In this document: piece by piece, positions 41,630 through 49,817 of the stretch
How positions within the stretch are numbered: position 1 is the stretch's first letter
Layout: each line of letters begins with the position of its first letter
Translations under genes and position numbers: made by a program
Notes under the pieces: model-generated
The model's input: the letters and a program-made list of their open reading frames with translations, nothing else
The model's database searches: none
What the model was told of the DNA's origin: nothing
DNA from: Bradyrhizobium rifense
GTDB lineage: Bacteria > Pseudomonadota > Alphaproteobacteria > Rhizobiales > Xanthobacteraceae
Reading direction: 5' to 3'
DNA length: 64,000 nucleotides
Assembly (NCBI RefSeq): GCF_008123425.1
Contig: NZ_VSSS01000051.1
Coordinates: forward strand, 124,001 to 188,000

Positions 41630-42946
41630 ATGGACATGGACCTCAAAGACCTCATGGAGTTCGTGCAGACCACCGCGCGCAGCGTCGGGGCGGAAATCTC
41701 CTCGCCCTGGTTCTACCTGCAATTTGGTCTCATTCTGGCTGCGGCCGGGATCGCCTATGCGGCGGAGGCCGCGGTTCGCAACCGGGTCGACATGACCTCG
41801 CTGGCGATGCGCTGGCCGCTGCCGCTTCGCCACTTCGCCCGCGTGATGGTGTCCAGCGCCTCGACAGCGGTGTTCACCCTGCTCGTGATCATCTCGCGCG
41901 TGGTGATGTACCATGCGACCTGGCCGAGCCGCAGCTACCTCCTGATGGTCGCCGCCAAGCTGGGGCTTGCCTGGCTAGCGATCCGGCTCGTGACCTCCGT
42001 GCTGCGCAACGCCTTCATCGTCAAGCTGGTGTCGATTGCCGCGTGGTTCGTCGCGGCCCTGTCCATCCTCGGCCAGCTCGATGCCACGGTTGACGCGCTC
42101 GATTCCGTTGCGATCGTATTGGGCGGGTTGCGCCTGACGCCGCTGCTGGTGATCAAGGCCGGCGTGCTCCTGCTCATCGCGCTCTGGCTGACCAACATCG
42201 CCAGCAATTTCGCCGAGAGCAAGATCAACTCAGCCTCCGACCTGACGCCGTCGGTCCAGGTGCTGCTGGTCAAGATCATCCGCATCGGGCTGCTTGCGGT
42301 AGCGATCGTGATCGCGCTTGGCGCGGTCGGCATCGACCTCTCGGCGCTTGCCGTGTTCTCCGGCGCGGTCGGCGTCGGCATCGGTATCGGCCTGCAGAAG
42401 ATCGTCGCCAACTTCATCTCCGGCATCATCCTGCTCGCCGACAAATCGGTGAAGCCGGGCGACCTCGTCACCATCGGCGACAATACCGGGCGCATCAGCG
42501 CGATGAAGACGCGCTATATTTCCGTGGCCGCCGGCGACGGCCGCGAGTTCCTGGTGCCGAACGAGGACCTGGTGACGCAGAAGGTCGTCAACTGGACCTA
42601 TACCGACAAGAACACGCTGGTGAAGATCACCTTCGGCACCAATTACGACGCCGACCCCAGGCTGGTCTGCAAGCTCGCGATCGAGACCGCGGCCGCCCAT
42701 CCGCGCGCGCAGAAGGCCAGGCCGCCGAACTGCATCCTGACCGAGTTCGCCGAAGCCGGCATGAAGTTCTCGCTGACCCTGTGGCTTGCGGACCCCGACG
42801 GCATGGACAACGTCAAGAGCGACGTGATGCTGGCGCTGTGGGACGTCTTCAAGCGCGAGGGCATCCGGGTTCCCTATCCCGTCCGCGAAATCCGCGTCCG
42901 CGGCGGGGCGCTGCCGGTCGAAACCACCGTAGAAGTCCCGAATTGA
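41630..42946 (+). CDS. MscS-family mechanosensitive channel
   Basis: A 438-residue membrane protein with about five or six TM segments. The pore-lining TM3 segment is SGAVGVGIGIGLQKIVANF, followed by the MscS core beta domain (ISGIILLADKSVKPGDLVTI, FLVPNEDLVTQKVVNW). It opens on membrane tension to release solutes during osmotic downshock. The start at ATG 41630 gives MDMDLKDLMEF. Divergent from the antiporter gene across about 215 bp, so ion and osmotic functions are neighbours. Confidence 0.92.
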   Translation: MDMDLKDLMEFVQTTARSVGAEISSPWFYLQFGLILAAAGIAYAAEAAVRNRVDMTSLAMRWPLPLRHFARVMVSSASTAVFTLLVIISRVVMYHATWPSRSYLLMVAAKLGLAWLAIRLVTSVLRNAFIVKLVSIAAWFVAALSILGQLDATVDALDSVAIVLGGLRLTPLLVIKAGVLLLIALWLTNIASNFAESKINSASDLTPSVQVLLVKIIRIGLLAVAIVIALGAVGIDLSALAVFSGAVGVGIGIGLQKIVANFISGIILLADKSVKPGDLVTIGDNTGRISAMKTRYISVAAGDGREFLVPNEDLVTQKVVNWTYTDKNTLVKITFGTNYDADPRLVCKLAIETAAAHPRAQKARPPNCILTEFAEAGMKFSLTLWLADPDGMDNVKSDVMLALWDVFKREGIRVPYPVREIRVRGGALPVETTVEVPN

Positions 42947-43129
42947 GCCGCCTTTCGGGCGCATGGCGGCCAGGATTCTTGTTTTGACGCGTTTTCTTCA
43001 CGCGAACCGGGGCCCACTTCGCTCGAAAACGCTCGAGCTAAGCTTGCACGAAGGCCCGCAATCATTAAATTGGGCCTGAAATCAAGCCTTTCCGCCCGAT
43101 CGGGCCCGAGCCAGAAGAACCAGACCCGC

Positions 43130-43948
43130 ATGAGCTACGTCGAAGCCACCGATACCTCCCTGCGCAAGACCGGACAGATCAAGCTGCATGGGCCGGCCGC
43201 CATTGCCGGCATGCGCAAGGCGGGTGCCCTGGTGGCGAAGTGCCTCGACGAGCTCACCGACATCGTCGGCCCCGGCGTTCCGACCGACCGCATCGACGAA
43301 TTCGTCCGCGAGTTCGCCTTCAGCCATGGCGCCTATCCGGCGACGCTGATGTATCGCGGCTATCGCTACTCGACCTGCACCTCGCTCAACCACGTGGTCT
43401 GCCATGGCATGCCCGGCGACCGTCCGCTGAAGGAAGGCGACATCGTCAACATCGACGTCACCTTCATCGTCGACGGCTGGTACGGCGATTCCAGCCGGAT
43501 GTATGCAGTCGGCCCGATCGCGCGCAAGGCCGAGCGGCTGATCGAAGTGACCTACGAAGCCATGATGCGCGGCATCGCCGCCGTGAAGCCCGGCGCCACC
43601 ACTGGCGACATCGGCCACGCCATCCAGAGTTTCGTCGAGCCGCAGGGCATGAGCGTGGTGCGCGATTTCTGCGGCCATGGCCTCGGCCGCATGTTCCACG
43701 ACGAGCCGAACATCATCCATATCGGCCGGCCCGGCGAGGGCGTGCAGCTCAAGCCCGGCATGTTCTTCACCATCGAGCCGATGATCAATCTCGGCAAGCC
43801 GCACGTGAAGATTCTGTCCGACGGCTGGACCGCAGTCACCCGCGACCGCTCGTTGTCGGCGCAGTTCGAGCACTCGGTCGGCGTCACCGCCACCGGCGTC
43901 GAGATTTTTACGCTGTCGGAGCGGCACGGCGAGAAACAGATCGGCTGA
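43130..43948 (+). CDS. map: Type I methionine aminopeptidase
   Basis: A 272-residue metalloenzyme that removes the initiator Met from nascent proteins. Metal ligands are clear: the first Asp in NIDVTFIVDGWYGDSS (two Asp), His in CGHGLGRMFHDEPNI, Glu in FTIEPMIN and Glu in FEHSVGVT. The His in NHVVCHGMPG is the catalytic one. ATG 43130 is chosen since MSYVEATDTSLRKTG resembles family N-termini. Usually essential if no second copy exists. Confidence 0.96.
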   Translation: MSYVEATDTSLRKTGQIKLHGPAAIAGMRKAGALVAKCLDELTDIVGPGVPTDRIDEFVREFAFSHGAYPATLMYRGYRYSTCTSLNHVVCHGMPGDRPLKEGDIVNIDVTFIVDGWYGDSSRMYAVGPIARKAERLIEVTYEAMMRGIAAVKPGATTGDIGHAIQSFVEPQGMSVVRDFCGHGLGRMFHDEPNIIHIGRPGEGVQLKPGMFFTIEPMINLGKPHVKILSDGWTAVTRDRSLSAQFEHSVGVTATGVEIFTLSERHGEKQIG

Positions 43949-43969
43949 TCTGCTTCCGGCCTCGCGCTG

Positions 43970-44887
43970 TCAGTCCAGCGTGAACAGCTCCGCGCCTTCA
44001 ATCGCGTAATGCGCGAACAGAAAATCCCTGATGTTGACGATGCTGCCGTTCTCCCAGTCGAGGAGGACGAAGTAGCGCGGCGGGCCTGACGGGTCCTGCG
44101 GATCGAACATGATGATCGCAGCACGCCGATCGACGAAGCCGGGAACGCAATGCCAGGGGCTGGTCTGCGCATAACGCCCGAAATACTCGCCGACGTCGTG
44201 GCGGCCGGCCCTGCGCGTTCGGTTGACCATCTCCAGCTGCACGTCGTCGGCCAGCATGTCGCGCAGGGAATCGAAATCACGCGCGTTGAAGCGCTCGACA
44301 TAATGCATCAGGCGGACGCGCTCGGCTGTCTCCAGTTCTGGAGGCCTGATATCGTCGGGTTCCTCCGCGAGCTCGCGGAGACGAACCCGGCCGCGTTGCA
44401 GGGCACCCTTGGTGGCCGGGATGCTGCCGCCCATGATGGTGCAGACCTCGTCGACGGAATAGCCGAGTACGTCGCGCAGGATCACCGCGCTTCGCTGCGA
44501 CACCGGCAGCCGCATGAAGGTCTGCAAGCTCGCAGCCACGATCTGGCGGTCGTTCACGGGGCTGGTCGAGGCGGCGATCATGTCCAGATCTTCATCGGAG
44601 TGAGCAGCATTGTGGCGCGCGCGCCGGCGCAAAAAATCCAGCGCGGCATTGTGGGCGATGCGAAACAGCCAGCCTTCCGGATTGTCCAGCGGCTCGGTCC
44701 GCGGCGCAGCCTCGATGGCCTTGAGCAGCGCCTCCTGAAGCACGTCCTCGCCGTCGATGACCGAGCCCGTCATGCGCGCGCAATAGCGATGCAGCTGCGG
44801 CCGCATTGCCACCGCAAGGCGGTCGAGAGCCTTAAGGGCGGTCTCCCGGACCGCCCCCGCATCATTGCTCGTCACATCATCTGCCAA
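43970..44887 (-). CDS. ECF sigma factor with C-terminal SnoaL-like domain
   Basis: A 305-residue protein. Sigma region 2 (GEDVLQEALLKAIEAAPRTE, WLFRIAHNAALDFLRRRARH) and region 4 (VLGYSVDEVCTIMGGSIPAT) are followed by a SnoaL-like domain (~190-300, VERFNARDFDSLRDMLADDV). This arrangement is that of ECF41/ECF56-like extended sigma factors, in which the C-terminal domain controls activity instead of an anti-sigma factor. No anti-sigma gene is adjacent. The DGGGR motif of ECF41 was not seen, so the precise group is unsure. Confidence 0.88.
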   Translation of the reverse strand: MADDVTSNDAGAVRETALKALDRLAVAMRPQLHRYCARMTGSVIDGEDVLQEALLKAIEAAPRTEPLDNPEGWLFRIAHNAALDFLRRRARHNAAHSDEDLDMIAASTSPVNDRQIVAASLQTFMRLPVSQRSAVILRDVLGYSVDEVCTIMGGSIPATKGALQRGRVRLRELAEEPDDIRPPELETAERVRLMHYVERFNARDFDSLRDMLADDVQLEMVNRTRRAGRHDVGEYFGRYAQTSPWHCVPGFVDRRAAIIMFDPQDPSGPPRYFVLLDWENGSIVNIRDFLFAHYAIEGAELFTLD

Positions 44888-44953
44888 GCCGGATCTCCCC
44901 GTCGCCGATCGGCGTGATACGTCAATCGGGGGCGAGGCGCTACTCGCCGAAGA

Positions 44954-45394
44954 TCAGGCATGATTGACCTCGACCACCTCGCACAGGATCGTTTCGGCCT
45001 TGGCGATCGCGGCAAGCCGCTGGATGTACGGCGCGAATTTCGGATCCTTGCGGAAATTCTCGATATCGCCGGCGCTTTTCCATTGCGAATAGTTGATCGC
45101 GCGCCCGCCCTCCTTGCCGGCGTGGACGCTGGAGGAGATAAAGCCGGGCTGCTTGCTGAAGAAGGATTCAGTGCCCTCCTTCAGGAGCTGGACCAGCTTT
45201 TGCTGATTGTCCGGCTCGACCGTGAAGACGTTGACGAGGGTGGTGATGTCGCTGCCGATGCGGATGGTGGCTTCCATGTTCGAACTCCTGTTCTGGCTGT
45301 AGGACGGGACGCTTTGAGCGGCGATCAGGACCCCGGCACCAAGGCCGCTGGCAACGACGGCACGACGCGATGGCGTAGCCTTGATCTCTGACAT
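44954..45394 (-). CDS. ABM-domain protein with Tat-like leader and possible second start
   Basis: A 146-residue protein from ATG 45394. It has a twin-arginine-like leader (SRRAVVASGLGAGVLIAAQS) and an antibiotic-biosynthesis-monooxygenase domain (NVFTVEPDNQQKLVQLLKEG, PGFISSSVHAGKEGG). A second in-frame ATG at 45277 is preceded by its own AGGAG and would give a cytoplasmic form starting MEATIRIGSD. The upstream start also has AAGGAG. It lies upstream of the ECF sigma factor gene (66 bp) and probably shares its transcript. Confidence 0.8.
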   Translation of the reverse strand: MSEIKATPSRRAVVASGLGAGVLIAAQSVPSYSQNRSSNMEATIRIGSDITTLVNVFTVEPDNQQKLVQLLKEGTESFFSKQPGFISSSVHAGKEGGRAINYSQWKSAGDIENFRKDPKFAPYIQRLAAIAKAETILCEVVEVNHA

Positions 45395-45499
45395 CGGGGT
45401 TCTCCTTTGCGAAAACTCTGCTGGCCGTTCGATGAGGCCCACAGCGCAGAGACGAACGAGGCGGTGAAAAGGAAACGGTCGGCGCGAAATAATTTTCGC

Positions 45500-46750
45500 C
45501 TAGTCACCTCGCCCATAGACGGCGTCGCGAATTTCGATCGGGAAGGCGCCGAAGCCGCCCTCCAATCCGGTATTGGTGAAGGCGACGACGGTCAGCCCGT
45601 GGACGGGGTCGACGAAGAAGCTCTGGCCGTAGGCGCAGTTGAAGGTCCAGGTTCCCGCCGCCTGCGGTGATTTCGCAAGCGCGCTGTCCTTCAGGACAAG
45701 GGCTCCGTAGCCGAAGCCCCAAGCCGGGAGCCCCGTCGGCGTCAAATCGCCGATCTGGCTTGTCGTGATCTGCTGCACCGTCGACGCCTTCAGGACCGGC
45801 CCGCCCCCTAGGCGGAGCGCTTCGACCAAACGAGCGTAGTCGCCGGCCGTGCTGACAAGGCCGGCGCCGCCCGATGGAAAAGCCGCTCGATCGAATGCGC
45901 GTGACGGGGATACGTGAATGATCCCGGCGCCCCGGAACGGGACAAGCTGCGGGTCCGTCATGCGCGCCGGCTCGGGCTTGCCATCGACATAGGGCACCGC
46001 AAGCCGCGCTTCGTCGCCGACCAGGAAGGCCGTATCGCGCATCGCGAGCGGTGTCGTGACCAGGCGTCGAACGGCATCCGGCAAGGGCTGACCGGCCACC
46101 CTGGCGATGATGGCGCCGAGCACGTCAGTCGCGAGCGAATAGCCCCATCGCGTGCCCGGCGCGTAGAGCAGCGGCGCAACCGCGATGCGACGGATCTCCT
46201 CGTCGAGGGTGATGTCGGATTTGTCGAGGCCATCAGAGATTCCTGCGCGCTGATAGGGGCTATCAGGCGGCTGGAGGAATCCGTAGGAGAGCCCGGCCGT
46301 ATGGGTGAGCAGATGATGGATGGTGATCGCGGGGATCTTGCCGTCCGCGGTCTGCGGCCGGAAATCCGGCAGCCATCTGGTGACGGAATCCTGTGGGTCC
46401 AGCCGGCCGCGCTCGACCAGCGCCATGGCGGCGACCGAGACGATCGGCTTCGACAGCGAGGCAAGGCGGAACATGGCATCTTCCCGCATCGGCGAAGCGG
46501 CCTCGCGATCCGCATGGCCAGCGGCGCGGCGATAGACGATTTCGCCATCCTGCATCACCAATACGACGCTGCCGACGATGCGTCGCGCGGCGATGGCGCG
46601 ATCGATCACACGATCGAGGCGCTGCCTGCGTTCGTCGGCCGCGTTTTCTGATTTCGCAGGCCGGCTCAACGGCGACGCGGCCACAGCAAGGGTCGCGGCG
46701 GCACTGCGCGCAAGAACAGCGCGGCGCGAAAGACTTCGGAACGGCCACAT
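45500..46750 (-). CDS. Tat-exported serine hydrolase, class C beta-lactamase fold (D)
   Basis: A 416-residue protein with a twin-arginine-like leader (LSRRAVLARSAAATLAVA). The active Ser is in FRLASLSKPIVSV (SxxK), with the Tyr motif in WGYSLATDV. It is probably a periplasmic esterase or peptidase-like enzyme, unrelated in copy number to the 21-27 kb paralogs. It is divergent from the intradiol dioxygenase remnant. Confidence 0.87.
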   Translation of the reverse strand: MWPFRSLSRRAVLARSAAATLAVAASPLSRPAKSENAADERRQRLDRVIDRAIAARRIVGSVVLVMQDGEIVYRRAAGHADREAASPMREDAMFRLASLSKPIVSVAAMALVERGRLDPQDSVTRWLPDFRPQTADGKIPAITIHHLLTHTAGLSYGFLQPPDSPYQRAGISDGLDKSDITLDEEIRRIAVAPLLYAPGTRWGYSLATDVLGAIIARVAGQPLPDAVRRLVTTPLAMRDTAFLVGDEARLAVPYVDGKPEPARMTDPQLVPFRGAGIIHVSPSRAFDRAAFPSGGAGLVSTAGDYARLVEALRLGGGPVLKASTVQQITTSQIGDLTPTGLPAWGFGYGALVLKDSALAKSPQAAGTWTFNCAYGQSFFVDPVHGLTVVAFTNTGLEGGFGAFPIEIRDAVYGRGD

Positions 46751-46998
46751 CGGTAGGTCTCCATTGGGAACTCGGCCTGCCCGCCGGATGGCGTGCGGAG
46801 TGTGGCGAGCCCACGATGGACAAGACGAACGGGAGCGGCCGATGGAAACGGTGCCGCCGAAATTTTTTCGCGGGACGTACCCCGCGCCGGCGCGACATGA
46901 TCAGAAACCGTCGGGCTGATTGCCGCCATCTTCAAAGCCTGATCTTGCCATCCTGTTTCTCGATGACGATGTCTCGTCAGACAGACAGGAGAGACGAA
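46751..46998. other. Gap between serine hydrolase D and the intradiol dioxygenase gene
   Basis: This divergent 248-bp region must hold two promoters. I saw no gene, no clear dyad and no repeat. Confidence 0.45.
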
Positions 46999-47810
46999 GT
47001 GAGCACCTCGACGCGCCGCGGCTTTCTCGGCTTCGTGTCGGCCAGCGCCGCGGGCCTGCTGCAAACCCGCGCGGAGGCGGCATCCGGGCCAGTCGGCGGT
47101 GAGCCCGCCTGCATCCTGACGCCGCAGGCAGAGGAAGGGCCGTTTTATTCCGACCCAAAGCTCGTCCGATCCGACATCGCCGAGGGCAAACCGGGCGTGC
47201 CGCTGACCCTGCGGCTGCGCGTGATCGAGGCCGGATCGTGCACGGCGATCCATGACGCGCGGGTCGACATCTGGCATTGCGACGCGAAGGGGCTCTACTC
47301 GGCGTTTCCTGGCCAGAGCGACAACCACAAGGTCGATGCGAGACGTTCCTGCGCGGCACGCAAATGACCGACGGCGCTGGCTGGGTCATTTTCAACACCA
47401 TCTATCCCGGCTGGTATGACGGCCGCACCACGCACGTCCATTTCAAGGTGTTTTTGAGCGATCGCACCGTGCTGACCGGGCAGACCTTCCTGCCGGATGC
47501 GCTGAACGAGTTCATCTACACCAACGTGCCCGACTATGGCGATCGCGCACGGCAGCGCATGGTGATCAACGCCAACGATCACGTGATCGAACGTTCCGAT
47601 CCCGAGCATCGCGCCTTCTGCGCGGTGAAGGAGGAGCGTGACCGCTATGTCGCGACACTGACGCTCGGCGTCGACCGCCGGGCAGAGCTGACCGTCGGAC
47701 GCGCAGGCCCACCGCCACCGCCGCCCGGCGGCATGGGCGGCCCCATGTTCGGACGTCCGATCAGGGACCGGCTCGCTGCACTGGTCCCGGGGTTAAAGCG
47801 CGACCGTTGA
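46999..47810 (+). pseudogene. Intradiol ring-cleavage dioxygenase with one-base frameshift
   Basis: From GTG 46999 (AGGAG upstream) the frame encodes a Tat leader (TRRGFLGFVSASAA) and the dioxygenase N-terminus (LTPQAEEGPFYSDPKLVRSD, GLYSAFPGQSD). It then leaves frame at about 47337, where GATGCGAGACG would read in frame as GATGCGGAGACG with one extra G. The downstream frame has the rest (ETFLRGTQMTD, TIYPGWYDGRTTHVHFKV with the Fe ligands Tyr, His, His) and ends at 47810 with a Gly/Pro-rich tail. It would open catechol-type rings if repaired. A sequencing error is a real alternative. Confidence 0.8.
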
Positions 47811-47871
47811 GCCGCCGCCCACGCAATTGACGGTTGCAAAAACGGAGCGTCGCGGCGATGCTTGGCGTGCG

Positions 47872-48600
47872 ATGCCCGCCAGATCCAGCAGCAAATCCCC
47901 TGCCCCGTCCAACCAGCCGGAGCCGTCCGAGCCGCATTATCTCGGCCATCGCGAACGGCTGCGCGAGCGCTTCTACAGCGCCGGCGCGGATGCGCTCAGC
48001 GACTACGAGCTGCTGGAGATGGCGCTGTTTCCGGCGCTGCCGCGGCGCGACACCAAGCCGCTGGCGAAGACGCTGATCAAGATCTTCGGCTCGTTCGCCG
48101 AAGTCGTCCACGCGCCGGTGGCACGGTTGCGCGAGATCGACGGCGTCGGCGAAGCCGCGATCAACCAGCTCAAGCTGATCGCGGCGGCGGCGCACCGCGT
48201 CGCCAAGGGCGAGGTCAACAGCCGCAACGCGCTGTCGTCCTGGAACGAGGTGATCGCCTATTGCCGTACCAGCATGGCCTTCGCCGACAAGGAGCAGTTT
48301 CGCCTGCTCTTCCTCGACAAGCGCAACCAGCTGATCGCCGACGAGGTGCAGCAGACCGGCACCGTCGACCACACCCCGGTCTACCCGCGCGAGGTGATCA
48401 AGCGCGCGCTGGAGCTGTCGGCGACGGCGCTGATTCTGGTACATAACCACCCCGCCGGCGATCCCTCGCCTTCGCAGGCTGATATCCAGATGACCAAGGC
48501 GATCATCGACATCGCCAAGCCGCTCGGGATCGCCGTGCATGATCACATCATCGTCGGCAAGAACGGGCATGCGAGCCTGCGCGGGATGCGGCTGATCTAA
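47872..48600 (+). CDS. radC: RadC/JAB1-domain protein
   Basis: A 242-residue protein: an HhH-like N-terminal part (GHRERLRERFYSAG, REIDGVGEAAINQLKL) and a JAMM domain with the metal site HNHPAGDPSPSQAD. RadC was once linked to DNA repair, but its molecular function is unsettled; the JAMM site predicts a metalloprotease or nuclease. ATG 47872 is preferred over TTG 47827 since MPARSSSK gives a normal length. Confidence 0.92.
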   Translation: MPARSSSKSPAPSNQPEPSEPHYLGHRERLRERFYSAGADALSDYELLEMALFPALPRRDTKPLAKTLIKIFGSFAEVVHAPVARLREIDGVGEAAINQLKLIAAAAHRVAKGEVNSRNALSSWNEVIAYCRTSMAFADKEQFRLLFLDKRNQLIADEVQQTGTVDHTPVYPREVIKRALELSATALILVHNHPAGDPSPSQADIQMTKAIIDIAKPLGIAVHDHIIVGKNGHASLRGMRLI

Positions 48601-48653
48601 CCTGCAAGAGGCGAGCGCCAGCGACGACCGTCGGCTCGGGAACGTGCAGTCAC

Positions 48654-48857
48654 TCAGATCCACAATACTATGAGCGACGCGAGGATGCAGATGTACAGGG
48701 CCGCCTCTGCGAGTGGAGGATTCGCGAACATTGATCTCAATCCGAGGCGACTGACAACGAATCGAACGGCGATCAAGATGACCAAGGCGAGGAACAGGTA
48801 CCGCACAAAGGGAGCCGCCAGGATACCTCCCACATCAATATCCCTCGATGCGCCCAT
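48654..48857 (-). CDS. DUF1656 small membrane protein (AaeX-like)
   Basis: A 67-residue protein with two TM helices (FVRYLFLALVILIAVRFVV, AALYICILASLIVLWI). It is the small accessory subunit found with aromatic-acid efflux pumps of the AaeXAB type. Ten bp separate it from the upstream HlyD gene; it is last in the porin-FUSC-HlyD operon. Confidence 0.85.
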   Translation of the reverse strand: MGASRDIDVGGILAAPFVRYLFLALVILIAVRFVVSRLGLRSMFANPPLAEAALYICILASLIVLWI

Positions 48858-48866
48858 TGGATGTCC

Positions 48867-49817
48867 TTAAAGCAGGTTTTCAAGCCGATCGAGGAGCCCC
48901 CGGTCGCGCTTGGCCACCGGCATTCCCTTTCCTCCGATAACTGAGACGCTGCAGGTCATTCCTGCAACGAGCCATACCCCCGGAGGGACTTGTTCGATGC
49001 TGATACGCACCGGAATTCGTTGCGCAAGCCGGACCCAGGTGAAGATCGGGTCGACGTTTGGAAGACCCTGGGTGCTGCTTGCCGCGTTCGCAGCGCTGAT
49101 GCCGCCCGTGATGCTCTCGATCTTTCCATTGATCGGAGATTGGAAGCCCAGCAGCGTCGCCTCCACCGGATCGCCGACATGGATGTTGGCGAGCTTCGTC
49201 TCCTCAAAATAGGCATCGATCCAATAGGAATGCTCGTCGATCACCGACAGGTTAGGCGTACCGGCCCGGGCATAGTCTCCCACGCGCATTAGAAGATTCG
49301 TGACGTAGCCATCGACGGGAGATCGAACCTCTGTCCTGTGAAGATTGACCTCGGCCTGGGAAAGTGCTGCCTTGGCGCTCGCAAAGGCGGCCTCCGCCAT
49401 CTTCTCATTGCCGTCGAACACCTGCTTCTCCTCGATCGAGGTGGACAGCGTGGTAAGAGCGGCCCGCCGGGCGTTCTGCGCTTTCTTGACCACGAGGTCG
49501 GCTTCTCGGGTCAGAATTGTCGCCTTGGCATTATCCAGCGCCACCTCGAAGTCAAACGTTTCGATGACGTAGAGCACATCTCCCTTGTGAACGTGCTGGT
49601 TGTCGCGGGTCCGGACCTCAACGATCTGGCCGGAAATTTGCGCCGCCACGTTTGCGACCTGCACACGGACCATGCCGTCGCGCGTCCACGGCGACGTCAC
49701 ATAAACGCGCCAGCCGTACCGCGCAACAACAAGTGCTGCTGCGACAAGCACGCCAGTTGCAGTATATCGGAGCAGGTTGACCACTGATCTTCTCCTTATC
49801 GCCAGCGCTGCACTCAT
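48867..49817 (-). CDS. HlyD-family periplasmic adaptor (AaeA-like)
   Basis: A 316-residue protein with one N-terminal TM (YTATGVLVAAALVVARYGW), a biotinyl-lipoyl-like half motif (ISGQIVEVRTRDNQHVHKGD), a helical hairpin (~80-160) and a second half (RSPVDGYVTNLLMRVGDYA). It links the inner-membrane FUSC pump to an outer channel. ATG 49817 overlaps the FUSC stop by ATGA, indicating translational coupling. Confidence 0.9.
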   Translation of the reverse strand: MSAALAIRRRSVVNLLRYTATGVLVAAALVVARYGWRVYVTSPWTRDGMVRVQVANVAAQISGQIVEVRTRDNQHVHKGDVLYVIETFDFEVALDNAKATILTREADLVVKKAQNARRAALTTLSTSIEEKQVFDGNEKMAEAAFASAKAALSQAEVNLHRTEVRSPVDGYVTNLLMRVGDYARAGTPNLSVIDEHSYWIDAYFEETKLANIHVGDPVEATLLGFQSPINGKIESITGGISAANAASSTQGLPNVDPIFTWVRLAQRIPVRISIEQVPPGVWLVAGMTCSVSVIGGKGMPVAKRDRGLLDRLENLL

